From: Nonomuraea jabiensis
GTDB taxonomy: Bacteria; Actinomycetota; Actinomycetes; Streptosporangiales; Streptosporangiaceae
Direction: 5' to 3'
DNA: 64,000 bases
NCBI RefSeq assembly: GCF_014204795.1
Contig: NZ_JACHMB010000001.1
Span: forward strand, 930,001 to 994,000
Of this stretch, positions 41,690 to 50,086 are shown piece by piece (position 1 is the first letter of the stretch; each line of letters begins with the position of its first letter). The position numbers and the translations under genes were made by a program. Under the pieces are notes generated by a model. The model had not been told where the DNA came from. It saw only the letters and a list, made by a program, of their open reading frames with translations, and did not search any database.

Positions 41690-42634
41690 TCAGGTCGAGC
41701 AGTCCGCGCCGGTCGAGCCGGGTGGGAAGGACTCCTCCAGCCGACGGCACACCGGCTCGGTCAGCATGAGCCTGACCGAGCCCACGTTCATCTCCAGGTG
41801 GACCGGGTCGCGGGTGCTGGGCACCGGGACCACGTCGGGCCCCCGCGACAGCAGCCAGGCCAGGGCCAGGCGGCCGGTGCTGACGTCCATGTTCGCCGCC
41901 TCGGTCTGCACCCGCCGCAGCATCGCGCTGTTGCGCGGGAGGTTGTGCGGCGAGAACCGGGGATCCTCCCGGCGCGGGTCTCCCGGGCCGAGCCGCGAGG
42001 GCGCCAGGCTGCGCCCGGTCAGGAAGCCGCGGCCCAGCGGCCGGCCGGCCATCACGCCGATCCCGAGCTCGCGCGCCACAGGGAGCTGGTCGAGCTCGAC
42101 CGTACGGTGCCAGAGGGAGTACTCCGTCGCCAGGGCGGCCATCGGATGGACCGCGTGGGCCCGGCGGAGCTCGTCGCCCGTCACCCCCAACAGGCCGACG
42201 TGGCGGGCCTTGCCCGCGGTCACCAGGTCCGCCAGCTGGCGGGCGGTCTCCTCGACCGGCACGGACGGCTCCTCGTGGCCGGCTATGTAGAGGTCGACGT
42301 AGTCGACGCCCAGGCGCTTCAGTGAGGCGTCGCACGCCTGCGCCAGCTCGTCGCAGCCGGTGCCGCGCTGGACGGTCCGCGTCGCCAGCAGCACGTCGTC
42401 GCGCCAGGGCCGGACGGCCTCGCCGACCAGCCGCTCCACCTCGCCGTCGGCGTGGTCGTCGGACATGTCGAGCAGCGTCACGCCCACGTCGAGCACGTAG
42501 TGGATCAACGCCAGGGACTCCGAGCGATCCACGTGGCCGTACACGCCTGAGAGGGCCAGACACCCGAAGCCCAGACACGAGGTGATCAGCCCCGCATGGC
42601 CCAGCCTCCTGCTGTCCACGACACTCTCCTTCAT
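41690..42634 (-). CDS. Aldo/keto reductase-like protein with degenerate catalytic tetrad
   Basis: 314 residues with the AKR barrel framework: SRRLGHAGLITSCLGFGCLA, LKRLGVDYVDLYIAG, AGKARHVGLLGVTGDELRRA and LALAWLLSRGPDVVPVPSTR. Asp56 of the tetrad is present (TLLDMSDDH), but the Tyr position is His61, the Lys position is Arg86 (LLATRTV), and the His after DLYxx is shifted by one (AGHEE, His120). It may be inactive, have another chemistry, or act as a sensor. GTG 42619 with AAGGAGAG four bases upstream is an alternative start. A paired TAGGGG box lies about 50-65 bp upstream. Confidence 0.85.
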   Translation of the reverse strand: MKESVVDSRRLGHAGLITSCLGFGCLALSGVYGHVDRSESLALIHYVLDVGVTLLDMSDDHADGEVERLVGEAVRPWRDDVLLATRTVQRGTGCDELAQACDASLKRLGVDYVDLYIAGHEEPSVPVEETARQLADLVTAGKARHVGLLGVTGDELRRAHAVHPMAALATEYSLWHRTVELDQLPVARELGIGVMAGRPLGRGFLTGRSLAPSRLGPGDPRREDPRFSPHNLPRNSAMLRRVQTEAANMDVSTGRLALAWLLSRGPDVVPVPSTRDPVHLEMNVGSVRLMLTEPVCRRLEESFPPGSTGADCST

Positions 42635-42682
42635 TTGGCCGTCACGTTATACATACGATCTGCGGGCCGTGATTCTGCCACA

Positions 42683-42698
42683 ACCCCTATCCCCCCTA
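42683..42698 (-). promoter_or_regulatory. Paired TAGGGG heptamers before the AKR-like gene
   Basis: On the minus strand TAGGGGG (42698-42692) and TAGGGGT (42689-42683) form a direct repeat with 9-bp period, about 49 bp before the ATG. A possible -10 TATAAC lies about 35 bp downstream of the box. Same motif and orientation as at 36953-36975. Confidence 0.55.
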
Positions 42699-42786
42699 TG
42701 GGCAGATGAATAAGGGGAGAATCTTTCCCGTTTATCCCGTCTGACACAGAACGCAACGATCAGTTATACACCCGGTTAATGAAGCT

Positions 42787-42815
42787 GCCCACCACGCGGA
42801 CTCCGCGTGGTGGGC
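42787..42815 (-). terminator. Hairpin terminator after the LAL regulator
   Basis: A perfect 13-bp stem (gcccaccacgcgg with ccgcgtggtgggc) around the loop act starts 15 bp after the regulator stop. Confidence 0.75.
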
Positions 42816-42829
42816 AGGATCTGGGAGGG

Positions 42830-45574
42830 TTAGCGGACGGCCGGGCTCAGCTCCAGATCGGTGGGGAGATCCGATCGCTGGGTGATTCCGAGCTTGCGAT
42901 AGATGCGCGTCAGGTGCTGTTCCACCGTGCTCACCGTGATGAACAGCTTGGCCGCTATCTCGCGGTTGGTGTAGCCGACGGAGGCCAGGCCGGCGACCCG
43001 GCGCTCGGCGTCGCTGAGGATCGCCACGACCTTGCTGATCTCCGCGTTCTGCCCGTCGCCGGCGGAGGCGCCGTCACCGGCCAGCGCCTGGCTCAGCGGC
43101 TGGGCGCCGCACTCCTGCGCGAGGATGCGCGTACGGCTGGCGATGATGCCCGCCCTGCGGAACTCCCCGACGCTGTGGAACGCCTCGGTGAGGTCGAACA
43201 GCGACCGGGCCAGCTCGTAGCGGTCGCCGCAGGCCTGCAGGCGGTCCGTGGACTGCCGCAGCAGCATGGGCCGGTGCCTGAGCTCGCTCGTGGCGGCCAG
43301 CAGGCGCAGCGCGATGCCCTGCGTACGGGAGGCCATGGGGCCGCAGCGCGACAGCTGCTCCTCGACCAGGGCGCGGGCCTCGTCGTGCTCGCCCATCCGG
43401 ATGAGCGCCTCGGCCGCGTCGGCACGCCAGGCGATGAAGCCCGGCGTGTCCATCTCCCACTCGCCCATGAGCTCGCCGCAGAAGCGGAAGTCGCGCAGCG
43501 CCGCCGCCGGATGGTCCACGGCCAGGTGGTAGCGCCCGCGGGCGTGCAGGTAGTGCAGCCCGAAGCGGGTGCTCAGCATGGCCTCCGGTACCGCGGTGTT
43601 GACCTGGGCGAGCGCCTGGTCGTACTGCCCCATGGCGGTGCCGGCCAGCATCAGGTTGGCCAGCGGCGAGCCCACGGTCACGCCCCAGCTGGCCGGCGGG
43701 ATGAGCTCCAGCGCCAGGCGGGCCGACGAGGCCGCGGTCTCCAGATCGCCGCGCCGCATGGCGATCTCGGCGCGGATCGCGGTGAGCCGGGCCCGGCGGG
43801 CCGGCGCGCTGCGGGACTGCGCCTCCTCGATGAAGGCGTCGCACCACGGTGCCGCCTTGTCCGGCCAGCCGCCGTAGGTGAGCGCGAGCAGCGAGCTCTC
43901 CACCGTGTCCATGGACATCTCGTCCAGGCGGGAGCTGTGCAGGATCCGCTCCACCGTGGCCAGGGTGCGCTCGCGTGGACCGCGGGTGAGCACCGAGGTC
44001 AGGGCGTTGATCGCCTCCAGCCGCCGGCTCACCCGCACCGGTAACACGGCCTCCTTGTTGTGCTCGGTGGTCGCCCGGTTGACGTGGGCCAGCAACGGCG
44101 GCGCCGAGGCGCGCAGCCACAACCGGGTGCCGACGAGCTCGGCCACGGTCTGCGGCTCGGTGTCGCCGCTCTCCTTCAGGTGTTCGAGCACCTGGCAGGC
44201 GTCGTCCACCTTGCCGTGCCAGAGCAGCGCCCTGGCCAGGACGACCGCGTCGCTGCCGCGCAGCGTGCCGTTGTGCAGGGCGTCGGTCAGCTCGGCGATG
44301 TGCTCGGCCGGGGTGCTGGGGTTGATGCGCCACTCCGCGCGCATCAGGAGCGTGGCGATGGTGGTACGCCGCCGCTCGTCGGTGCAGCAGCGCCAGGCGA
44401 GCTTGAGACAGTCGACGGCCTCGTCCACGAACCCGTCGTCCAGCCGGTGCAGCGCCGCGGCCTCCAGCACGGGGACGGCCCACGGCAGGTCGGTGGCGTC
44501 GGCGCCGACCAGGTGCTCGGCTATCGTGACGTCGTCCGCGCCCTCCAGGTGCAGCAGCTCGGCGGCCCTGCGGTGCACGCTGCGCCGCATCTCGTCGCCC
44601 AGCTCGGCCAGCACCGTCTGCCTGGCGATCTCGGCCCTGTAGTGGCCGGACTCCAGCAGGCCGGCGGTCTCCAGCCAGCGGGTGGCCTGGGCCACCGTCG
44701 TGCCGTCCGCGTCGACCAGGCGTTGCAGGAGCGCCGGGTCGTCCAGCACCGCGAGCCAGCCGGCGACCTGCAGGAGCGCGGGGTCGGCCCGGTGCAGGCA
44801 GGACAGCACGGCCTCGCCGTAACGCTCGGCGGGGGCGCCGCCGCTCGTCCCGAAGTCCTCGATCAGGCCCCTGAGCAGGAGCGGGTTGCCGCCGCTCAGC
44901 GCGTACCAGTCCGGTGCCACGGCCTCGGCCGCCGCTTCCCCCAGGTGCTCGGCCGCCATGCTCACCACCGCGTCGTACGACAGCGGCGCCAGCCTCACGG
45001 CCGTGCAGTGCGGCTGGCGCAGCATCTCGGTGGCGAAGAAGCCGTGGGTGTGCGGCCGGTGGTCGGTCTGGCCGAACACCGCCATGAGCGGGGAGTATCT
45101 GGCCCTGCGGACCAGGTAGGACAGGCAGAGCAGCGAGGCCCTGTCGGCGAGGTGGACGTCGTCGACGATGATCACCAGCGGGTGGCGCTCGGCGAGCGAG
45201 AGCAGCACCGCGCACAACGAGTGGACGATCTGGGCGTCCACCTGTTCGAAGCTCTCCCCCTTGGCGGGGGAGACCAGCTGCGCGCCCTCTCGCAGCAGGT
45301 CCGCCGCGAGCGCGCGGACGTCCTCCTGCAGCGGCGCGTTCTGGAAGAGCTGGCCGAGCACGCCCAGCGGCAGGTCGCTCTCCGCGCGGGTGGCGGAGGC
45401 CACCAGCGGCAGCGCGCCGTGCTCCAGAGCCTGCTCGGCGAAGGCGTGCAGGAGCTCGCTCTTGCCCGTCGCAACGACTCCCGTCACCATTGCGACCCGG
45501 CCCTTGCCGCCCACGGCCTCGGTGAGGAGACCTTGCATGGAGGCCATGGCGGTGTCTCTTTCGTACAGCCCCAT
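42830..45574 (-). CDS. Large ATP-binding LuxR-family (LAL) transcriptional regulator
   Basis: About 914 residues. The N-terminal AAA/STAND ATPase has Walker A TGVVATGKSELLHAF and Walker B PLVIIVDDVHLAD; the middle 500 residues are helical repeats of MalT/TPR type; the C-terminus is a LuxR helix-turn-helix, LSDAERRVAGLASVGYTNRE then IAAKLFITVSTVEQHLTRIY. Such regulators act as pathway activators in actinomycete clusters. ATG 45574 is chosen because AAAGGGG lies eight bases before it; GTG 45583 would abut that site. The stop codon of micropeptide copy B lies 14 bp upstream, suggesting coupling. It is the best candidate to bind the TAGGGGT boxes. Confidence 0.93.
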   Translation of the reverse strand: MGLYERDTAMASMQGLLTEAVGGKGRVAMVTGVVATGKSELLHAFAEQALEHGALPLVASATRAESDLPLGVLGQLFQNAPLQEDVRALAADLLREGAQLVSPAKGESFEQVDAQIVHSLCAVLLSLAERHPLVIIVDDVHLADRASLLCLSYLVRRARYSPLMAVFGQTDHRPHTHGFFATEMLRQPHCTAVRLAPLSYDAVVSMAAEHLGEAAAEAVAPDWYALSGGNPLLLRGLIEDFGTSGGAPAERYGEAVLSCLHRADPALLQVAGWLAVLDDPALLQRLVDADGTTVAQATRWLETAGLLESGHYRAEIARQTVLAELGDEMRRSVHRRAAELLHLEGADDVTIAEHLVGADATDLPWAVPVLEAAALHRLDDGFVDEAVDCLKLAWRCCTDERRRTTIATLLMRAEWRINPSTPAEHIAELTDALHNGTLRGSDAVVLARALLWHGKVDDACQVLEHLKESGDTEPQTVAELVGTRLWLRASAPPLLAHVNRATTEHNKEAVLPVRVSRRLEAINALTSVLTRGPRERTLATVERILHSSRLDEMSMDTVESSLLALTYGGWPDKAAPWCDAFIEEAQSRSAPARRARLTAIRAEIAMRRGDLETAASSARLALELIPPASWGVTVGSPLANLMLAGTAMGQYDQALAQVNTAVPEAMLSTRFGLHYLHARGRYHLAVDHPAAALRDFRFCGELMGEWEMDTPGFIAWRADAAEALIRMGEHDEARALVEEQLSRCGPMASRTQGIALRLLAATSELRHRPMLLRQSTDRLQACGDRYELARSLFDLTEAFHSVGEFRRAGIIASRTRILAQECGAQPLSQALAGDGASAGDGQNAEISKVVAILSDAERRVAGLASVGYTNREIAAKLFITVSTVEQHLTRIYRKLGITQRSDLPTDLELSPAVR

Positions 45575-45588
45575 GATGGACACCCCTT

Positions 45589-45687
45589 TTAGAAAGGCAA
45601 TTTCCGGCCGGAAGGGGTTCTGAGGTCCAAGGAGCCATTCAGCTCTTTTTTCGGCTTCGATTTCACGATCCGTCGGACTTGCCGCAT
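45589..45687 (-). CDS. Micropeptide with C-terminal RTPSGR motif (copy B)
   Basis: A 32-residue ORF from ATG 45687 to TAA at 45591-45589, with gaggttgaggg as ribosome site. It begins MRQVRRIVKSKPKKELNG, rich in Arg and Lys, and ends SLDLRTPSGRKLPF. The ending matches copy A at 36721-36822 (VPDMRTPSGRLLRF) while the first halves share only basic character. The TAA overlaps the ribosome site of the LAL regulator, so translation of the two is probably coupled. A -35/-10 pair (TTGTGG at 45761-45756, TAACGT at 45737-45732) may drive it. Peptide precursor, pheromone and arrest-type leader are all possible. Confidence 0.65.
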   Translation of the reverse strand: MRQVRRIVKSKPKKELNGSLDLRTPSGRKLPF

Positions 45688-46328
45688 GACCCTCAACCTC
45701 TTCCGTACCCGGTTATGGGTTGACGGTCCTCACGTTAGGTGTCAGTTCGGGGTGCCCACAATATGACTTATCCTTAATAACGCCCGCCGCTCCACACGGA
45801 CCAACCGGTCTCCAACTTTCGGACCAAGGCGCGGTCCGAGTCATCTCAGCCGCCGCGCCGCATGGGTCCCGCCGGGCGGTCACCTCGGGCGGCACCAGGC
45901 CCCGGGCCACCGTCCGCGGCCCCGCGACCCAGGGCGGGCGAGGGGCCCGGCCGGCCCGGCGAACCGATTGAATCATTTATTACCGGTGGGTCACATTAGC
46001 GCGAGCAGCGCTAATGCGAGCCATGCTCATGTCGATCTCGGCCTTACCGACCGTGGCAGCTTCACATCTCACAAACAACCCCTATTAGACGGTGAGCACA
46101 AGATCGGCCCCGTCTCCCGGCCCCTGGAGCCCCCGCAGAGCCATCTCAACATAGGGCACCCTAAGTCACGAAATATTGACATTCCTACGTCGCAGGCGTT
46201 CCCACTGGTCACAGGGCTCGCGGGCCCGGACCGCAGGCCGCGACACATCGGGGCCTATGTTCATACAGTTGCCTACTCATCAGTGTTGACCCAAGATGTA
46301 AGCATTCGTGCATTTCCAAGGGGACATG
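45688..46328. other. Long regulatory region between micropeptide B and the histidine kinase
   Basis: About 640 bp without a credible gene, the longest gap in the window. Short frames on both strands lack ribosome sites and protein-like composition. It contains ACCCCTA at 46078-46084, the inverted pair TAGGG-CA-CCCTA at 46152-46163, and a perfect inverted repeat at 45994-46016. Several stretches (around 45975, 46170 and 46265-46310) are markedly AT-richer than the surrounding genes, as expected for promoters firing in both directions. Confidence 0.6.
45994..46016. repeat. Perfect inverted repeat in the regulatory region
   Basis: CATTAGCGC and GCGCTAATG, 9-bp arms, flank GAGCA. No gene ends here, so a regulator site or an RNA hairpin is more likely than a terminator. 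Confidence 0.6.
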
Positions 46329-47429
46329 GTGGGAGAAATTGCGCAAAGGGGCGAGCAAGATGCCACGGGGACGGCGAATCTTATCGAGGAGTGTCGAGCA
46401 GACATACTGAGCCGGTACGAGCAGGGACTGGCCTCGATCGGCAGCGTGCTGATCAGGGATCAGCACACGAAAGCCCAGGTCATGGCGAACGCGGGCGAGA
46501 TCCTGACGGAGATGGCCGGCACGCTGCGGGCAGGCCGCCTGCTCGACGACGAGACGTCCCGTTTCCTGTCCTGGGACATCGGCGTGGCCAGAGCGTCCGC
46601 CGGTATCCACCCGAGAGAGTCCCTCCTGGCCGCGTCGGTCTTCTTCCGCGCCGCATTCACTACTCTTAGTCACCGACTTCAGGACGACACCCAGGCCGCC
46701 CGTCTGCTCAGGCTTGTGGTGACGGCTCTGGAACAGAGCATCTCCCTGCGCATCAGAGAGGCTTCGAGCAGCTACACCGGGTTCCTGCTGAACCAGGTGA
46801 CCGAGGCCCAGATGGCCGAGCGCCGCCGGATCGCCAGGGAGTTACACGACCGCATCGGCCACAGCCTCAGCGTCGCCCAGCGCCAGCTGGAGCTGTCGAA
46901 CCTCTACCGGCCGGCCGAGCCGGCCAAGGCGCTGGCCAAGCTGGAAATGGCGCAGCAGGCCATCCAGGAGACGATGTGCAGCCTGCGCCAGGTGACCTCC
47001 GACCTCCACCCCCCCGAGGGGAGGACCCTGGAGAAGGGACTGCTCGGCTACCTGGACGTGATCGGGACCGACGACGTACAGGTCGAGCTCGTCGTCAACG
47101 GCGACGAGAGCTGGGCGCCCCCGATCGTCAGCGAGGAGTGCCTGCTCATCCTGCGCGAAGCGGCCCGCAACGCGCTCACCCACGGAGACCCTTCGACCAT
47201 CTTCATCAGGATCGACGTCGCGCCGCACGAGCTGATCGCCTCCGTGATCGACGACGGCTGCGGCTTCGACCCGAGCCGGCAGGCGCCCAAGGGCAGCCTC
47301 GGACTGTCCTCCATCCGGGAACGCACCCACCTGCTCGGCGGCACGGTCACCATCGCGAGCGAACCAGGCAAGGGGGCGAGGGTCGACCTCGCCGTGCCCA
47401 TCCAGAGGCGACCCTATGATCAGGAGTGA
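46329..47429 (+). CDS. Cytoplasmic sensor histidine kinase (NarL/DesK-type, HisKA_3)
   Basis: About 366 residues, with no membrane helix. The first 170 residues are an all-helical sensory region of unrecognised type (ILTEMAGTLRAGRLLDDETS, FFRAAFTTLSHRLQDDTQAA). HisKA_3 follows, with ERRRIARELHDRIGHSLSVA supplying the phospho-His, and the ATPase has LREAARNALTHGDPS, IDDGCGFDPSRQ and GSLGLSSIRERTHLLGG. It should sense a cytoplasmic cue and phosphorylate the regulator encoded next, which overlaps by 14 bp. GTG 46329 has aagggg five bases before it; ATG 46326 and GTG 46308 are alternatives. Confidence 0.9.
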   Translation: MGEIAQRGEQDATGTANLIEECRADILSRYEQGLASIGSVLIRDQHTKAQVMANAGEILTEMAGTLRAGRLLDDETSRFLSWDIGVARASAGIHPRESLLAASVFFRAAFTTLSHRLQDDTQAARLLRLVVTALEQSISLRIREASSSYTGFLLNQVTEAQMAERRRIARELHDRIGHSLSVAQRQLELSNLYRPAEPAKALAKLEMAQQAIQETMCSLRQVTSDLHPPEGRTLEKGLLGYLDVIGTDDVQVELVVNGDESWAPPIVSEECLLILREAARNALTHGDPSTIFIRIDVAPHELIASVIDDGCGFDPSRQAPKGSLGLSSIRERTHLLGGTVTIASEPGKGARVDLAVPIQRRPYDQE

Positions 47430-48078
47430 GCAACCGACCACCGTGGCCATCGTGGACGACCACGCGCTCTTCCGCGAGGGCCTCAGAGAGATCCTCGAAT
47501 CCCAGGAGGGGCTGGTCGTGGTGGGCGAGGCTGGCACCTCCAGCGGCGCGCTCAGCATGGTGGCCGACAAGAAGCCGGACATCCTCCTGCTCGACGTGGA
47601 GATCCCCGGCGACTCCGCCACCGACACCGTGACCCGCCTGCGCAGCCAGTCACCGAACACGCAGATCATCATCCTGAGCATGTACGACGGACCGCAGCTG
47701 CTGCACCGGCTCCTGGCCGCCGGCATCCGCGGATACCTGCTGAAGAGCGTCCACTGGCACGAGCTGGTGTCGGCCATCCGGAGCGTGCACGACGAGCCGG
47801 AACGGGTCGTGCTCGCCGTCTCCCGCGAGAGCCTCGCCCAGATGGAGAGCTCACCGTCCGAGGTGCTGACGAGCAAGGAGCGGGAGGTCCTCGAGCTGGC
47901 CGCGCAGGCGCTCAGCAACCGGCAGATCGCCGCCCGCATCAACACCACGGAAGCCACGGTGAAGCGCCACCTGCGCAACATCTTCGTCAAGCTCGGGGCC
48001 GCCTCGCGCATCGACGCCGTCAACCGGGCGATCGACGCCTCACTGATCACACCATCACGGACACGATCCGACAATTAG
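47416..48078 (+). CDS. NarL/LuxR-type response regulator
   Basis: 220 residues. The receiver domain has VAIVDDHALFREGL, the phospho-acceptor Asp in ILLLDVEIPG, the conserved Ser in IILSMYDGP, and the Lys in GYLLKSV. The C-terminal LuxR helix-turn-helix reads LTSKEREVLELAAQALSNRQ and ATVKRHLRNIFVKLGA. It overlaps the kinase gene, so the pair forms one two-component system, and it is a second candidate for control of the locus. Confidence 0.94.
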   Translation: MIRSEQPTTVAIVDDHALFREGLREILESQEGLVVVGEAGTSSGALSMVADKKPDILLLDVEIPGDSATDTVTRLRSQSPNTQIIILSMYDGPQLLHRLLAAGIRGYLLKSVHWHELVSAIRSVHDEPERVVLAVSRESLAQMESSPSEVLTSKEREVLELAAQALSNRQIAARINTTEATVKRHLRNIFVKLGAASRIDAVNRAIDASLITPSRTRSDN

Positions 48079-48201
48079 CCATATACATGAATAAATCGGA
48101 CCCCCTTCCCGGGGTAGGTTCACCCCGCAACCGTCTCCGGAGAGCCCGAGAACAAGCGCCCGAACATTTTCTTCCGCGAAGGCCCTGCCTAGCGTGGAAT
48201 T

Positions 48202-48930
48202 GTGAACACCAATGCATTCATCGGGAGCATCCTCCCGCCGTGGGTGGTGGCGGTCGACACGTTCGACGACCACGACGCGGTGCTCTTCCCTGGGGAAGAA
48301 GAGGTGATCAGCCGATCGGTGGAGAGCCGGCGCAAGGAGTTCGCCACGGCACGCATGTGCGCCAGGACCGCGATGGGGCTGCTCGGCCTGCCCGAGCAGC
48401 CCCTCCTGCCGGGCGTGCGCGGTGAGCCTCAGTGGCCGAAGGGCTTCGTGGGCAGCATCACCCACTGCGCCGGTTACCGCGGCGCCGTCGTCAGCCCCGG
48501 CGCCGACACCATCACCATCGGCATCGACGCCGAGCCCAACCAGCCGCTGTCGTACGGCGTCCTGGAGGCGGTCTCCCTGGCGGAGGAGCGCAAGTCGCTG
48601 AGCGCACTGGCCGCCGACTACCCGGACGTCGCATGGGACCGCCTGCTGTTCTCGGCGAAGGAGTCGGTCTACAAGGCCTGGTTCCCGCTGGCGAAGCGGT
48701 GGCTCGACTTCGAGGACGCGATCCTCACCTTCAACCCGGTGCAGGGCACGTTCTCCGCCCGGCTCCTGGTGACCGGGCCGCACGTGGAGGGCCGGCAGCT
48801 GACGGGCTTCTCCGGCACGTGGAAGGCCCAGGACGGGCTCATCGTCACCGCCATCGTCAAGGCCACCGGCTCCGCCACCCGCCGCCGCCCGGCACTCAGG
48901 CGCCCCGCCGCCCAGCCCGCCAAGGTCTGA
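48202..48930 (+). CDS. 4'-phosphopantetheinyl transferase (EntD/Npt type)
   Basis: 242 residues with the PPTase signatures: LPGVRGEPQWPKGFVGSITH, then IGIDAEPNQPL (first magnesium motif) and FSAKESVYKAWFPLAKRWL (W/FSxKEAxxK). The length and spacing fit the EntD/Sfp-related group that loads coenzyme A-derived arms on carrier proteins. It is expected to activate the peptidyl carrier domain of the NRPS encoded at 61-64 kb. The start is GTG 48202; a 123-bp gap separates it from the response regulator. The last 25 residues are basic and disordered-looking. Confidence 0.93.
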   Translation: MNTNAFIGSILPPWVVAVDTFDDHDAVLFPGEEEVISRSVESRRKEFATARMCARTAMGLLGLPEQPLLPGVRGEPQWPKGFVGSITHCAGYRGAVVSPGADTITIGIDAEPNQPLSYGVLEAVSLAEERKSLSALAADYPDVAWDRLLFSAKESVYKAWFPLAKRWLDFEDAILTFNPVQGTFSARLLVTGPHVEGRQLTGFSGTWKAQDGLIVTAIVKATGSATRRRPALRRPAAQPAKV

Positions 48931-49234
48931 CCCGGCCGGACGGCGCGGCCCCCACCGGCCGCGTCCGACTCCGCGTCTCCGGCCGCGTCTCCGTCCGGGC
49001 ACGGCGACGGCGCGCCACACGCGCCCCCTCCCGGCGCGCCGCGCCACACGCACCCGCTCCTCCTTGCGCCCGCCGGCATGCGGCCGCCCCTCCCCGCGAA
49101 CCGCAAGGCGGTGAACGGCTCCCGCTCCCAGTGACGACGCGCGAGGGCCCGCCGACGCGAAAGCCCGGCACAGCGGCCGGGCATGCGACTGACGGTGGCG
49201 TTCGGACGACCCGCCACCGTCACGAGGTTCGAAG
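48931..49234. other. GC-rich gap between convergent genes
   Basis: 304 bp, very C-rich on the plus strand, with no credible ORF on either strand. It holds a hairpin at 49190-49222 and a weaker one (gcccgg and ccgggc, about 49163-49182). Nothing else was seen. Confidence 0.5.
49190..49222. terminator. Hairpin between PPTase and ABC permease genes
   Basis: Perfect 11-bp arms tgacggtggcg and cgccaccgtca with an 11-nt loop, 12 bp from the end of the minus-strand permease gene. Probable terminator for that operon, possibly for both directions. Confidence 0.65.
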
Positions 49235-50086
49235 TCAGCTGTCCCTGGCCGTCCAGCGGAACGTCTTCAGGCACAGCAGCAGCGCGCCGACGCACCAGGC
49301 GGCGAGCACGATGGCGGTCAGCGGGTGCTGCCACGAGCCGGAGGGCTCCAGGGCCGCCGCGTGTTCGGGCAGGAAGACCGAGCGCATGCCCTGGGTGATC
49401 CACTTGAGCGGGAACAGCGACGCGAAGAACTGGAGAATGCCCGGCACGTCGGAGAAGGGCATGAAGACGCCGGAGCAGAACTGCACGATGAGGAAGGGCA
49501 GCGTGATCACCGCGTTGGCCCCGCGCGTCGACTTCGGCAGGCTGCCGGCCGCGATGCCCAGGAGCGCGCAGGCCGTACCGCCGAGAAGGAGCACCCAGGT
49601 GAATGTCAGCCACCGGTCGAGAGAGGTGGGTACCTGGATGCCGAACAGCAGTGCTCCCACCGTGACCAATATGGCGACCTCGGCGATCATGCACACCAGG
49701 ACCTGGATGACCTTCCCGCCGAAATACGCCATCCGCGGCAGCGGCATGCCGTAGAGCCTCTTCAGCGTTCCGTCATGGCGTTCCAGCGCGATGTTGATGC
49801 CCAGGTTCTGGAAGGACGTGCCCATCACGCCGGCGCCGATCATGCCCGCCGTGAGGATCTGGGCGCCTGTGATCCCGGCGATGGCCGGCTTGTTGATCTG
49901 CATCGCGCCCAGCAGCATCAGCATGATCGCCGGGAGCGAGAAGATGACGATGAACTGGCTCTTGGTGCGGAAGAAGCTCCTGAGCTCCAGCCCGCCGCGC
50001 TTGAGCGCCAGGCTCCAGGCGCTGGGCAGGCTCACCGAGCTCGCGGCGGGGATGCGGGTCGTCGGTCTCGACATCGTGGTGGTCAC
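49235..50086 (-). CDS. ABC-2 type exporter permease
   Basis: 283 residues with six membrane segments. An N-terminal cytoplasmic stretch ends in FFRTKSQFIVIFSLPAIMLM, followed by ERHDGTLKRLYGMPLPRMAY, the typical ABC-2 loop, and LGIAAGSLPKSTRGANAVIT then FCSGVFMPFSDVPGILQFFA, the ABC-2 signature region. It forms the channel for the ATPase encoded just upstream, with which it overlaps by 4 bp. Such pairs export antibiotics, lipids or peptides. Its substrate could be the product of this locus, which is inference from position only. Confidence 0.92.
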   Translation of the reverse strand: MTTTMSRPTTRIPAASSVSLPSAWSLALKRGGLELRSFFRTKSQFIVIFSLPAIMLMLLGAMQINKPAIAGITGAQILTAGMIGAGVMGTSFQNLGINIALERHDGTLKRLYGMPLPRMAYFGGKVIQVLVCMIAEVAILVTVGALLFGIQVPTSLDRWLTFTWVLLLGGTACALLGIAAGSLPKSTRGANAVITLPFLIVQFCSGVFMPFSDVPGILQFFASLFPLKWITQGMRSVFLPEHAAALEPSGSWQHPLTAIVLAAWCVGALLLCLKTFRWTARDS

